Positions 36,837-49,844 of a DNA stretch of 64,000 bases are shown here, piece by piece (positions within the stretch are counted from its first letter, which is position 1; the number at the start of each line of letters is the position of its first letter). The stretch comes from Xestospongia bergquistia. Taxonomy: Eukaryota > Porifera > Demospongiae > Haplosclerida > Petrosiidae. The DNA lies in assembly GCA_963965975.1 (NCBI GenBank), contig OZ014424.1, forward strand, positions 3,100,001 through 3,164,000, given 5' to 3'. The notes under the pieces were generated by a model. The model worked only from the letters and a program-made list of their open reading frames with translations. It had not been told where the DNA came from and searched no databases. Both the position numbers and the translations under genes were made by a program.

Positions 36837-38834
36837 AAACTGTTAATAGCAGTTTGTTTAGTTAGTTTAATAGAGTCCTTTAGACTGAGGTGTTTACTTT
36901 ATAAACTTCACTCAATTGTCTAAACCTTCTCAAGTCATTAATTGAAAGACTTTAGAGTGTTAATGCAAACCAACTTACTAAACTGTTAATAGCAGTTTAT
37001 TTAGTTAGTCCCATAGAGTCCTTTACACTGAGGTGTTTACTTTATAAACTTCACTCAATAGTCTAAATCTTCTAAACTCTTTAATTTAAAGACATTAGAG
37101 TGTTAATGCAAACCAACTTACTAAACTGTTAACAGCAGTTTATTTAGTTAGTCCCATAGAGTCCTTTAGAATGAGTAGTTTACTTTATAAAATTTAACCA
37201 ATAGTCTAAACGTTCTAAAGTCTTTAAATTAAAGACTTTAGAGTGTTAATACAAACAAACTCACTAAACTGTTAATAGCAGTTTATATAGTTTATCCCAT
37301 AGTCCTTTAGAATGAGCAGTTTACTTTATAAAATTTACTCAATAGTCTAAACCTTCTGAAGTCTTTAAATTAAAGACTTTAAAGTGTTAATGCAAACCAA
37401 GTTACTAAACTTTTAATAGCATTTTTTTTAGTTAGTTTCATAGAGTCCTTTAGACTGAGCAGTTTACTTTATAAACTTCACTCAATAGTCTAAACCTTCT
37501 AAACTCTTTAATTTAAAGACTTTAGAGTGTTAATGCAAACTAACTGACTAAACTGTTAATAGCATTTTATTTAGTTAGTCCCATAGAGTCCTTTAGACTG
37601 AGCTGTTTACTTTATAAACTTCACTCAATAGTCTAAATCTTCTAAACTCTTTAATTTAAAGACATTAGAGTGTTAATGCAAACCAACTTCCTAAACTGTT
37701 AACAGCAGTTTATTTAGTTAGTCCCATAGAGTCCTTTAGAATGAGCAGATTACTTTATAAAATTTACTCAATAGTCTAAACCTTCTAAAGTCTTTAAATT
37801 AAAGACTTTAGAGTGTTAATGCAAACCAACTTACTAAACTGTTAATAGCAGTTTATTTAGTTAGTTTCATAGAGTCCCTTAGACTGAGCTGTTTACTTTA
37901 TAAACTTCACTCAATAGTCTAAACTTTCTAAAGTCTTTAATTTAAAGACTTTAGAGTGTTAATGCAAACAAACTTACTAAACTGTTAATAGCAGTTTGTT
38001 TACTTAGTTTCAAAGAGTCCTTCAGACTGAGGTGTTTACTTTATAAACTTCACTCAATAGTCTAAACCTTCTAAAGTCATTAATTTAAAGACTTTAGAGT
38101 GTTAATGCAAACCAACTTACTAAACTGTTAATAGCAGTTTATTTAGTTAGTCCCATAGAGTCCTTTAGAATGAGTAGTTTACTTTATAAAATTTACTCAA
38201 TAGTCTAAATCTTCTAAACTCTTTAATTTAAAGACATTAGAGTGTTAATGCAAACCAACTTACTAAACTGTTAACAGCAGTTTATTTAGTTAGTCCCATA
38301 GAGTCCTTTAGAATGAGTAGTTTACTTTATAAAATTTAACCAATAGTCTAAACGTTCTAAAGTCTTTAAATTAAAGACTTTAGAGTGTTAATACAAACAA
38401 ACTCACTAAACTGTTAATAGCAGTTTATATAGTTTATCCCATAGTCCTTTAGAATGAGCAGTTTACTTTATAAAATTTACTCAATAGTCTAAACCTTCTA
38501 AAGTCTTTAAATTAAAGACTTTAAAGTGTTAATGCAAACCAAGTTACTAAACTTTTAATAGCATTTTTTTTAGTTAGTTTCATAGAGTCCTTTAGACTGA
38601 GCAGTTTACTTTATAAAATTCACTCAATAGTCTAAACCTTCTAAACTCTTTAATTTAAAGACTTTAGAGTGTTAATGCAAACCAACTTACTAAACTGTTA
38701 ATAGCATTTTATTTAGTTAGTCCCATAGAGTCCTTTAGACTGAGCTGTTTACTTTATAAACTTCACTCAATAGTCTAAATCTTCTAAACTCTTTAATTTA
38801 AAGACATTAGAGTGTTAATGCAAACCAACTTACT
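36837..38834 (+). repeat. Block P2, rearranged copy with 8-monomer duplication
   Basis: It starts like P1 (TTTAATAGAG, then TTACACTGAGGTG) but then skips to the P1 seventh monomer (CTAAACGTTC), so four monomers are missing. It then runs through P1 monomers 8-13 and a hybrid at 38,122-38,264, and repeats from the seventh again at 38,265. The 8-mer starts at 37,123 and 38,265 (offset 1,142 bp), both with AATTTAACCAATAG. The second 8-mer is incomplete. Confidence 0.85.
38122..38264 (+). repeat. Hybrid monomer, A front and D rear
   Basis: The front is class A (CCCAT, AATGAGTAG, TAAAATTTACTC). From CTAAATC on it is class D (AAACTCTTTAATTT, GACATTAG). It joins the end of one 8-mer to the start of the next, as expected for the junction of an unequal exchange between P monomer 14 and a D monomer. 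Confidence 0.85.
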
Positions 38835-40836
38835 AAACTGTTAAAAGCAGTTTATATAGTTTATCCCATAGAGTCCTTTAGAATGAGCAGTTTACTTTAT
38901 AAAATTTACTCAATAGTCTAAACCTTCTAAAGTCTTTAAATTAAAGACTTTAGAGTGTTAATGCAAACCAACTTACTAAACTGTTAATAGCAGTTTATTT
39001 AGTTAGTTTCATAGAGACCTTTAGACTGAGCTGTTTACTTTATAAACTTCAGTCAATAGCCTAAACTTTCTAAAGTCTTTAATTTAAAGACTTTAGAGTG
39101 TTAATGCAAACCAACTTACTAAACTGTTAATAGCAGTTTATTTAGTTAGTTTCATAGAGTCCTTTATACTGAGCTGTTGACTTTATAAACTTCACTCTAT
39201 AGTCTAAACCTTCTAAACTCTTTCATTTAAAGACTTTAGAGTGTTAATGCAAACAAACTTACTAAACTGTTAATAGCATTTTATTTAGTTTGTCCCATAG
39301 AGTCCTTTAGAGTGAGGTGTTTACTTTATAAACTTCACTCAATAGTCTAAATCTTCTAAACTCTTTAATTTAAAGACATTAGAGTGTTAATGCAAACCAA
39401 CTTACTAAACTGTTAACAGCAGTTTATTTAGTTAGTCCCATAGAGTCCTTTAGACTGAGCTGTTTACTTTATAAACTTCACTCAATAGTCTAAATCTTCT
39501 AAACTCTTTAATTTAAAGACATTAGAGTGTTAATGCAAACCAACTTACTAAACTGTTAACAGCAGTTTATTTAGTTAGTCCCATAGAGTCCTTTAGAATT
39601 AGTAGTTTACTTTATAAAATTTACTCAATAGTCTGAACCTTCTAAAGTCTTTAATTTAAAGTCATTAGAGTGTTAATGCAAACCAACTTACTAAACTGTT
39701 AACAGCAGTTTATTTAGTTAGTCCCATAGAGTCCTTTAGAATTAGTAGTTTACTTTATAAAATTTACTCAATAGTCTAAACCTTGTAAAGTCTTTAAATT
39801 AAAGACTTTAGAGTGTTAATGCAAACCAACTTACTAAACTGTTAAGAGCAGTTTATTTAGTTAGTTTCATAGAGTCCTTTAGACTGAGCTGTTTACTTTA
39901 TAAACTTCACTCAATAGTCTAAATCTTCTAAACTCCTTAATTTAAAGACATTAGAGTGTTAATGCAAACCAACTTACTAAACTGTTAACAGCAGTTTATT
40001 TAGTTAGTCCCATAGAGTCCTTTAGAATGAGTAGTTTACTTTATAAAATTTACTCAATAGTCTAAACCTTCTAAAGTCTTTAATTTAAAGTCATTAGAGT
40101 GTTAATGCAAACCAACTTACTAAACTGTTAACTGCAGTTTATTTAGTTAGTCCCATAGAGTCCTTTAGAATGAGTAGTTTACTTTATAAAATTTACTCAA
40201 TAGTCTAAACCTTCTAAAGTCTTTAAATTAAAGACTTTAAAGTGTTAATGCAAACCAACTTACTAAACTGTTAATAGCAGTTTATTTAGTTAGTCCCATA
40301 GAGTACTTTAGACTGAGCTGTTTACTTTATAAACTTCACTCAATAGTCTAAATCTTCTAAACTCTTTAATTTAAAGACATTAGAGTGTTAATGCAAACCA
40401 ACTTACTAAACTGTTAACAGCAGTTTATTTAGTTAGTCCCATAGAGTCCCTAAGAATGAGCAGTTTACTTTATAAAATTTACTCAATAGTCTAAACCTTC
40501 AAAAGTCTTTAAATGAAAGAGTTTAGAGTGTTAATGCAAACCAAGTTACTAAACTGTTAATAGCAGTTTATTTAGTTAGTTTCGTAGAGTCCTTTAGACT
40601 GAGCTCTTTACATTATAAACTTCACTAAATAGCCTAAACTTTCTAGAGTCCTTAATTTAAAGACTTTAGAGTGTTAATGCAAACCAACTTACTAAACTGT
40701 TAATAGCAGTTTGTTTAGTTAGTTTCATAGAGTCCTTTAGACTGAGCTGTTTACTTTGTAAAGTTCACTCAATAGTCTAAATCTTCTAAACTCTTTAATT
40801 TAAAGACTTTAGAGTGTTAATGCAAACCAACTTACT
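38835..40836 (+). repeat. Block Q1, 14 monomers, 2,002 bp
   Basis: Markers: TATATAGTTTATCCC; TTTATACTGAGCTGTTGAC; GCATTTTATTTAGTTTG with AGAGTGAGGTG; several D-A dimers; A with GAATTAGTAG; AAAGTCATTAGAG; TTAAGAGCAG; TGAAAGAGTTTAG; TTTCGTAGAG with GCTCTTTACATTAT and CTAGAGTCCTTAAT; and GTAAAGTTCAC. The same series is found in Q2 at offsets 4,577 then 4,433 bp. Confidence 0.88.
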
Positions 40837-42981
40837 AAACTGTTAATAGCAGTTTGTTTAGTTAGTTTAATAGAGTCCTTTAGACTGAGGTGTTTACTTT
40901 ATAAACTTCACTCAATAGTCTAAACCTTCTAAAGTCATTAATTGAAAGACTTTAGAGTGTTAATGCAAACAAACTTACTAAACTGTTAATAGCAGTTTAT
41001 TTAGTTAGTCCCATAGAGTCCTTTACACTGAGGTGTTTACTTTATAAACTTCACTCAATAGTCTAAATCTTCTAAACTCTTTAATTTAAAGACATTAGAG
41101 TGTTAATGCAAACCAACTTACTAAACTGTTAACAGCAGATTATTTAGTTAGTCCCATAGAGTCCTTTAGAATGAGTAGTTTACTTTATAAAATTTACTAA
41201 ATAGTCTAAACCTTCTAAAGTCTTTAATTTAAAGACTTTAGAGTGTTAATGCAAACCAACTTACTAAACTGTTAACAGCAGTTTATTTAGTTAGTTTCAT
41301 AGAGTCCTTTAGACTGAGCTGTTTACTTTATAAACTTCACTCAATAGTCTTAACTTTCTAAAGTCTTTAATTTAAAGACTTTAGAGTTTTAATGCAAAGC
41401 AACTTACTAAACTGTTAATAGCAGTTTGTTCAGTTAGTTTCATAGAGTCCTTTAGACTGACGTCTTTGCTTTATAAACTTCACTCAATAGTCTAAACCTT
41501 CTAAACTCTTTAATTTAAAAACTTTAGAGTGTTAATGCAAACAAACTTACTAAACTGTCAATAGCAGTTTATTTAGTTAGTCCCATAGAGTACTTTAGAC
41601 TGAGCTGTTTACTTTATAAACTTCACTCAATAGTCTAAATCTTCTAAACTCTTTAATTTAAAGACATTAGAGTGTTAATGCTAACCAGCTTACTAAACTG
41701 TTAACAGCAGTTTATTTAGTTAGTCCCATAGAGTCCTTTAGAATGAGTAGTTTACTTTATAAAATTTACTCAATAGTCTAAACGTTCTAAAGTCTTTAAA
41801 TTAAAGACTTTAGAGTGTTAATACAAACAAACTTACTAAACTGTTAATAGCAGTTTATATAGTTTATCCCATAGAGTCCTTTAGAATGAGCAGTTTACTT
41901 TATAAAATTTACTCAATAGTCTAAACCTTCTAAAGTCTTTAAATTAAAGACTTTAAAGTGTTAATGCAAACCAAGTTACTAAACTGTTAATAGCATTTTT
42001 TTTAGTTAGTTTCATAGAGTCCTTTAGACTGAGCTGTTTACTTTATAAACTTCACTCAATAGTCTAACCCTTCTAAACTCTTTAATTTAAAGACTTTAGA
42101 GTGTTAATGCAAACCAACTTACTAAACTGTTAATAGCATTTCATTTAGTTAGTCCCATAGAGTCCTTTAGACTGAGCTGTTGACTTTATAAACTTCACTC
42201 AATAGTCTAAATCTTCTAAACTCTTTAATTTAAAGACATTAGAGTGTTAATGCAAACCAACTTACTAAACTGTTAACAGCAGTTTATTTAGTTAGTCCCA
42301 TAGAGTCCTTTAGAATGAGCAGATTACTGTATAAAATTTACTCAATAGTCTAAACCTTCTAAAGTCTTTAAATTAAAGACTTTAGAGTGTTAATGCAAAC
42401 CAACTTACTAAACTGTTAATAGCAGTTTATTTAGTTAGTTTCATAGAGTCCCTTAGACTGAGCTGTTTACTTTATAAACTTCACTCAATAGTCTAAACTT
42501 TCTAAAGTCTTTATTTTAAAGACTTTAGAGTGTTAATGCAAACAAACTTACTAAACTGTTAATAGCAGTTTGTTTACTTACTTTCATAGAGTCCTTTAGA
42601 CTGAGGTGTTTACTTTATAAACTTCACTCAATAGTCTAAACCTTCTAAAGTCATTAATTTAAAGACTTTAGAGTGTTAATGCAAACCAACTTACTAAACT
42701 GTTAATAGCAGTTTATTTAGTTAGTCCCATAGAGTCCTTTAGAATGAGTAGTTTACTTTATAAAATTTACTCAATAGTCTAAACCTTCTAAAGTCTTTAA
42801 ATTAAAGACTTTAGAGTGTTAATGCAAACCAACTTACTAAACTGTTAATACCAGTTTATATAGTTAGTTTCACAGAGTCCTTTAGACTGAGCTGTTTACT
42901 TTATAAACTTCACTCAATAGTCTAAACTTTCTAAGGTCTTTAATTTAAAGACTTTAGAGTGTTAATGCAAACCAACTTACT
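40837..42981 (+). repeat. Block P3, 15 monomers, 2,145 bp
   Basis: Same order as P1, at 6,143 bp (TTTAATAG at 34,722 and 40,865; GACGTC at 35,316 and 41,459). The monomer with the 3-bp loss in P1 is intact here (CCCATAGAGTCC), which with a compensating single-base change gives 2,145 instead of 2,143 bp. Private variants include GCTAACCAGC, GCATTTCATTTAG, TTACTGTAT and TTTCACAGAG. Confidence 0.9.
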
Positions 42982-43411
42982 AAACTGTTAATAGCAGTTT
43001 ATATAGTTAGTCCTATAGAGTCCTTTAGAATGAGTAGTTTACTTTATAAAATTTACTCAATAGTCTAAACCTTCTAAAGTCTTTAAATTAAAGACTTTTA
43101 GAGTGTTAATGCAAACCAACTTTCTAAACTGTTAATAGCAGTTTATTTAGTTAGTTTCATAGAGTCCTTTAGACTGAGCTGTCTACTTTATAAACTTCAC
43201 TCAATAGTCTAAACTTTCTAAAGTCTTTAATTTAAAGACTTTAGAGTGTTAATGCAAACCAACTTACTGAACTGTTAATAGCAGTTTTTTTAGTTAGTTT
43301 CATAGAGTCCTTTAGACTGAGGTGTTTACTTTATAAACTTCACACAATAGTCTAAATCTTCTAAACTCTTTAATTTAAAGACATTAGAGTGTTAATGCAA
43401 ACCAACTTACT

Positions 43412-45269
43412 AAACTGTTAATAGCAGTTTATATAGTTTATCCCATAGAGTCCTTTAGAATGAGCAGTTTACTTTCTAAAATTTACACAATTGTCTAAAC
43501 CTTCTAAAGTCTTTAAATTAAAGACTTTAGAGTGTTAATGCAAACCAAGTTACTAAACTGTTAATAGCACTTTATTTAGTTAGTTTCATAGAGTCCTTTA
43601 GACTGAGCTGTTTACTTTATAAACTTCACTCAATAGTCTAAACTTTCTAAAGTCTTTAATTTAAAGACTTTAGAGTGTTAATGCAAACCAACTTACTAAA
43701 CTGTTAATAGCCGTTTATTTAGTTAGTTTCATAGAGTCCTTTATACTGAGCTGTTGACTTTATAAACATCACTCAATAGTCTAAACCTTCTAACCTCTTT
43801 CATTTAAAGACTTTAGAGTGTTAATGCAAACAAACTTACTAAACTGTTAATAGCATTTTATTTAGTTTGTCCCATAGAGTCCTTTAGAGTGAGGTGTTTA
43901 CTTTATAAACTTCACTCAATAGTCTAAATCTTCTAAAATCTTTAATTTAAAGACATTAGAGTGTTAATGCAAACTAACTTACTAAACTGTTAACAGCAGT
44001 TTATTTAGTTAGTCCCATAGAGTCCTTTAGACTGAGCTGTTTACTTTATAAACTTCAGTCAATAGTCTAAATCTTCTAAACTCTTTAATTTGAAGACATT
44101 AGAGTGTTAATGCAAACCAACTTACTAAACTGTTAACAGCAGTTTATTTATTTAGTCCCATAGAGTCCTTTAGAATTAGTAGTTTACTTTATAAAATTTA
44201 CTCAATAGTCTAAACCTTCTAAAGTCTTTAATTTAAAGTCATTAGAGTGTTAATGCAAACCAACTTACTAAACTGTTAACAGCAGTTTATTTAGTTAGTC
44301 CCATAGAGTCCTTTAGAATGAGTAGTTTACTTTATAAAATTTACTCAATGGTCTAAACCTTCTAAAGTCTTTAAATTAAAGACTTTAGAGTGTTAGTGCA
44401 AACCAACTTACTAAACTGTTAAGAGCAGTTTATTTAGTTAGTTTCATAGAGTCCTTTAGACTGAGCTGTTTACTTTATAAACTTCACTCAATAGTCTAAA
44501 TCTTCTAAACTCTTTAATTTAAAGACATTAGAGTGTTAATGCAAACCAACTTACTAAACTGTTAACAGCAGTTTATTTAGTTAGTCCCATAGAGTCCTTT
44601 AGAATGAGTAGTTTACTTTATAAAATTTACTCAATAGTCTAAACCTTCTAAAGTCTTTAAATAAAAGACATTAGAGTGTTAATGCAAACCAACTTACTAA
44701 ACTGTTAATAGCAGTTTATTTAGCTAGTTTCATAGAGTCCTTTAGACTGAGCTGTTTACTTTATAAACTTCACTCAATAGTCTAAACTTTCTAAAGTCTT
44801 TAATTTAAAGACTTTAGAGTGTTAATGCAAACCAAATTACGAAACTGTTAATAGCAGTTTATATAGTTAGTCCCATAGAGTCCTTTAGAATGAGTAGTTT
44901 ACTTTATAAAATTTACTCAATAGTCTAAACCTTTAAAGTCTTTAAATGAAAGAGTTTAGAGTGTTAATGCAAACCAAGTTACTAAACTGTTAATAGCAGT
45001 TTATTTAGTTAGTTTCGTAGAGTCCTTTAGACTGAGCTCTTTACATTATAAACTTCACTAAATAGCCTAAACTTTCTAGAGTCCTTAATTTAAAGACTTT
45101 AGAGTGTTAATGCAAACCAACTTACTAAACTGTTAATAGCAGTTTGTTTAGTTAGTTTCATAGAGTCCTTTAGACTGAGCTGTTTACTTTGTAAAGTTCA
45201 CTCAATAGTCTAAATCTTCTAAACTCTTTAATTTAAAGACATTAGAGTGTTAATGCAAACCAACTTACA
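43412..45269 (+). repeat. Block Q2, 13 monomers, 1,858 bp
   Basis: Copy of Q1. Shared rare variants are AGAGTGAGGTG (39,311 and 43,888), GAATTAGTAG, AAAGTCATTAGAG, TTAAGAGCAG, and TTTCGTAGAG (40,581 and 45,014). One monomer is missing relative to Q1 between about 44,650 and 44,940, which changes the offset from 4,577 to 4,433 bp. Near 44,930 two bases are lost (CTAAACCTTTAAAG). Confidence 0.88.
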
Positions 45270-46842
45270 AAACTTTTAACAGCAGTTTATTTAGTTAGTC
45301 CTATAGAGTCCTTTAGAATGAGTAGTTTACTTTATAAAATTTACTCAATAGTCTAAACCTTCTAAAGTCTTTAAATTAAAGACTTTAGAGTGTTAATGCA
45401 AACCAACTTACTAAACAGTTAACAGCAGTTTATTTAGTTAGTTTCATAGAGTCCTTTAGACTGAGCTGTTTACTTTATAAAATTCACTCAATAGTCTAAA
45501 CCTTCTAAACTCTTTAATTTAAAGACTTTAGAGTGTTAATGGAACCCAACTTACTAAACTGTTAATAGCAGTTTATATAGTTTATCCCATAGAGTCCTTA
45601 AGAATGAGCAGTTTACTTTATAAAATTTACTCAATAGTCTAAATCTTCTAAACTCTTTATTTTAAAGACATTAGAGTGTTAATGCAAACCAACTTACTAA
45701 ACTGTTAACAGCAGTTTATTTAGTTAGTCCCATAGAGTCCTTTAGAATGAGCAGATTACTTTATAAAAATTACTCAATAGTCTAAACCTTCTAAAGTCTT
45801 TAAATTAAAGACTTTAGAGTGTTAATGCAAACCAACTTACTAAACTGTTAACAGCAGTTTATTTAGTTAGTTTCATAGAGTCCTTTAGACTGAGCTGTTT
45901 ACTTTATAAACTTCACTCAATAGTCTAAACCTTCTAAACTCTTTAATTTAAAGACTTTAGAGTCTTAATGGAACCCAACTTACTAAACTGTTAATAGCAG
46001 TTTATATAGTTTATCCCATAGAGTCCTTAAGAATGAGCAGTTTACTTTATAAAATTTACTCAATAGTCTAAACCTTCTAAAGTCTTTAAATTAAAGACTT
46101 TAGAGTGTTAATGCAAACCAACTTACTAAACTGTTAATAGCAGTTGATTTAGTTAGTTTCATAGAGTCCTTTAGACTGAGCTGTTTACTTTATAAACTTC
46201 ACTCAACAGTCTAAACGTTCTAAACTCTTTCATTTAAATACTTTAGAGTGTTAATGCAAACAAACTTACTAAACTGTTAATAGCATTTTATTTAGTTAGT
46301 CCCATAGAGTCCTTTAGACTCAGCTGTTTACATTATAAACTTCACTCAATAGTCTAAATCTTCCAAAGTCTTTAATTTAAAGACGTTAGAGTGTTAATGC
46401 AAACCAACTTACTAAACTGTTAACGGCAGTTTATTTAGTTAGTCCCATAGAGTCCTTTAGAATGAGTAGTTTACTTTATAAAATTTACTCAATAGTCTAA
46501 ACCTTCTAAAGTCTTTAAATTAAAGACTTTAGATTGTTAATGCAAACCAACTTACTAAACTGTTAATAGCAGTTTATTTAGTTAGTTTCATGGAGTCCTT
46601 TAGACTGAGCTGTTTACTTTATAAACTTCACTCAATAGTCTAAATCTTCTAAACTCTTTAATTAAAAGACATTAGAGTGTTAATGCAAACCAACTTACTA
46701 AACTGTTAACAGCAGTTTATTTAGTTAGTCCCATAGAGTCCTTTAGAATGATTAGTTTACTTTATAAAATTTACTTAATAGTCTAAACCTTCTAAAGTCT
46801 TTAAATTAAGGACTTTAGAGTGTTAATGCAAACCCACTTACT
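45270..46842 (+). repeat. Lead-in to region 6 with GGAACCC pair
   Basis: Eleven monomers. A copy ending GTTAATGGAACCC followed by a TATATAGTTTATCCC monomer with CCTTAAGAATG occurs here at 45,541 and 45,970, a 3-monomer spacing. The same junction returns at 47,400 and 48,686 in the following ladder units. Confidence 0.8.
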
Positions 46843-49800
46843 AAACTGTTAAGAGCAGTTTATTTAGTTAGTTTCATAGAGGCCTTTAGAGTGAGCTGTT
46901 TACTTTATAAACTTCACTCAATAGTCGAAACCTTCTAAAGTCATTAATTTAAAGACTTTAGAGTGTTAATGCAAACGAACTTACTAAGCCGTTAATAGCA
47001 GTTTATTTAGTTAGTCCCATAGAGTCCTTTAGACTGAGCTGTTTACTTTATAAACTTCACTCAATAGTCTAAATCTTCTAAACTCTTTATTTTAAAGACA
47101 TTAGAGTGTTAATGCAAACCAACTTACTAAACTGTTAACAGCAGTTTATTTAGTTAGTCCCATAGAGTCCTTTAGAATGAGTAGTTTACTTTATAAAATT
47201 TACTCAATAGTCTAAACCTTCTAAAGTCTTTAATTTAAAGACTTTAGAGTGTTAATGCAAACCAACTTACTAAACTGTTAACAGGAGTTTATTTAGTTAG
47301 TTTCATAGAGTCCTTTAGACTGAGCTGTTTACTTTATAAAATTCACTCAATAGTCTAAACCTTCTAAACTCTTTAATTTAAAGACTTTAGAGTGTTAATG
47401 GAACCCAACTTACTAAACTGTTAATAGCAGTTTATATAGTTTATCCCATAGAGTCCTTAAGAATGAGCAGTTTACTTTATAAAATTTACTCAATAGTCTA
47501 AACCTTCTAAAGTCTTTAAATTAAAGACTTTAGAGTGTTAATGCAAACCAACTTACTAAACTGTTAATAGCAGTTTATTTAGTTAGTTTCATGGAGTCCT
47601 TTAGACTGAGCTGTTTACTTTATAAACTTCACTCAATAGTCTAAATCTTCTAAACTCTTTAATTAAAAGACATTAGAGTGTTAATGCAAACCAACTTACT
47701 AAACTGTTAACAGCAGTTTATTTAGTTAGTCCCATAGAGTCCTTTAGAATGAGTAGTTTACTTTATAAAATTTACTCAATAGTCTAAACCTTCTAAAGTC
47801 TTTAAATTAAAGACTTTAGAGTGTTAATGCAAACCCACTTACTTAACTGTTAATAGCAGTTTATTTAGATAGTTTCATAGAGTCCTTTAGACTGAGCTGT
47901 TTACTTTATAAACTTCACTCAATAGTCTAAATCTTCTAAACTCTTTAATTAAAAGACATTAGAGTGTTAATGCAAACCAACTTACTAAACTGTTAACAGC
48001 AGTTTATTTAGTTAGTCCCATAGAGTCCTTTAGAATGAGTAGTTTACTTTATAAAATTTACTCAATAGTCTAAACCTTCTAAAGTCTTTAAATTAAGGAC
48101 TTTAGAGTGTTAATGCAAACCCACTTACTAAACTGTTAAGAGCAGTTTATTTAGTTAGTTTCATAGAGGCCTTTAGAGTGAGCTGTTTACTTTATAAACT
48201 TCACTCAATAGTCTAAACCTTCTAAAGTCATTAATTTAAAGACTTTAGAGTGTTAATGCAAACGAACTTACTAAGCCGTTAATAGCAGTTTATTTAGTTA
48301 GTCCCATAGAGTCCTTTAGACTGAGCTGTTTACTTTATAAACTTCACTCAATAGTCTAAATCTTCTAAACTCTTTATTTTAAAGACATTAGAGTGTTAAT
48401 GCAAACCAACTTACTAAACTGTTAACAGCAGTTTATTTAGTTAGTCCCATAGAGTCCTTTAGAATGAGTAGTTTACTTTATAAAATTTACTCAATAGTCT
48501 AAACCTTCTAAAGTCTTTAATTTAAGACTTTAGAGTGTTAATGCAAACCAACTTACTAAACTGTTAACAGGAGTTTATTTAGTTAGTTTCATAGAGTCCT
48601 TTAGAATGAGCTGTTTACTTTATAAACTTCACTCAATAGTCTAAACCTTCTAAACTCTTTAATTTAAAGACTTTAGAGTGTTAATGGAACCCAACTTACT
48701 AAACTGTTAATAGCAGTTTATATAGTTTATCCCATAGAGTCCTTAAGAATGAGCAGTTTACTTTATAAAATTTACTCAATAGTCTAAACCTTCTAAAGTC
48801 TTTAAATTAAAGACTTTAGAGTGTTAATGCAAACCAACTTACTAAACTGTTAATAGCAGTTTGTTTAGTTAGTTTCATGGAGTCCTTTAGACTGAGCTGT
48901 TTACTTTATAAACTTCACTCAATAGTCTAAATCTTCTAAACTCTTTAATTAAAAGACATTAGAGTGTTAATGCAAACCAACTTACTAAACTGTTAACAGC
49001 AGTTTATTTAGTTAGTCCCATAGAGTCCTTTAGAATGAGGAGTTTACTTTATAAAATTTACTCAATAGTCTAAACCTTCTAAAGTCTTTAAATTAAAAAC
49101 TTTAGAGTGTTAATGCAAACCCACTTACTAAACTGTTAATAGCAGTTTATTTAGTTAGTTTCATAGAGGCCTTTAGAGTGAGCTGTTTACTTTATAAACT
49201 TCACTCAATAGTCTAAACCTTCTAAAGTCATTAATTTAAAGACTTTAGAGTGTTAATGCAAACCAACTTACTAAGCCGTTAATAGCAGTTTATTTAGTTA
49301 GTCCCATAGAGTCCTTTAGACTGAGCTGTTTACTTTATAAACTTCACTCAATAGCCTAAATCTTCTAAACTCTTTATTTTAAAGACATTAGAGTGTTAAT
49401 GCAAACCAACTTACTAAACTGTTAACAGCAGTTTATTTAGTTAGTCCCATAGAGTCCTTTAGAAAGAGTAGTTTACTTTATAAAATTTACTCAATAGTCT
49501 AAACCTTCTAAAGTCTTTAATTTAAAGACTTTAGAGTGTTAATGCAAACCAACTTACTAAACTGTTAATAGCAGTTTATTTAGTTAGTTTCATAGGGTCC
49601 TTTAGACTGAGCTGTTTACTTTATAAACTTCACTCAATAGTCTAAATCTTCTAAACTCTTTAATTAAAAGACATTAGAGTGTTAATGCAAACCAACTTAC
49701 TAATCTGTTAACAGCAGTTTATTTAGTTAGTCCCATAGAGTCCTTTAGAATGAGTAGTTTACTTTATAAAATTTACTCAAAAGTCTAAACCTTCTAAAGT

Positions 49801-49844
49801 CTTTAAATTAAAGACTTTAGAGTGTTAATGCAAACCAACTTACT
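46843..49844 (+). repeat. Ladder of higher-order units: 9, 7 and 5 monomers
   Basis: Units start at a monomer with GAGGCCTTTAGAGTGAGCTG: 46,843 (1,287 bp), 48,130 (1,000 bp) and 49,130 (715 bp); the same start monomer returns at 49,845. The full 9-mer order is GAGGCC; CTAAGCCG; A with GAGTAG; ACAGGAG; GGAACCC with TATATAG; CATGGAG with TTAATTAAAAG; A; a copy with TTAGATAGTTTC and TTAATTAAAAG; and A with TTAAGGAC. The 7-mer lacks two monomers (a TTAATTAAAAG-A pair). The 5-mer lacks further ones and has CATAGGGTCC in place of CATGGAG. Identity between units is very high. Confidence 0.9.

Larger units (their letters stand above)
32835..45269 (+). repeat. Region 5: P-P-Q-P-Q superblock region
   Basis: About 87 monomers dominated by D-A dimers (GACATTAG then GTTAACAGCAG). 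After an introductory stretch (32,835-34,693) the order is P1 (34,694-36,836), P2 (36,837-38,834), Q1 (38,835-40,836), P3 (40,837-42,981), a 3-monomer spacer and Q2 (43,412-45,269). The second P-Q group is a copy of the first with P2 missing. Confidence 0.85.
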
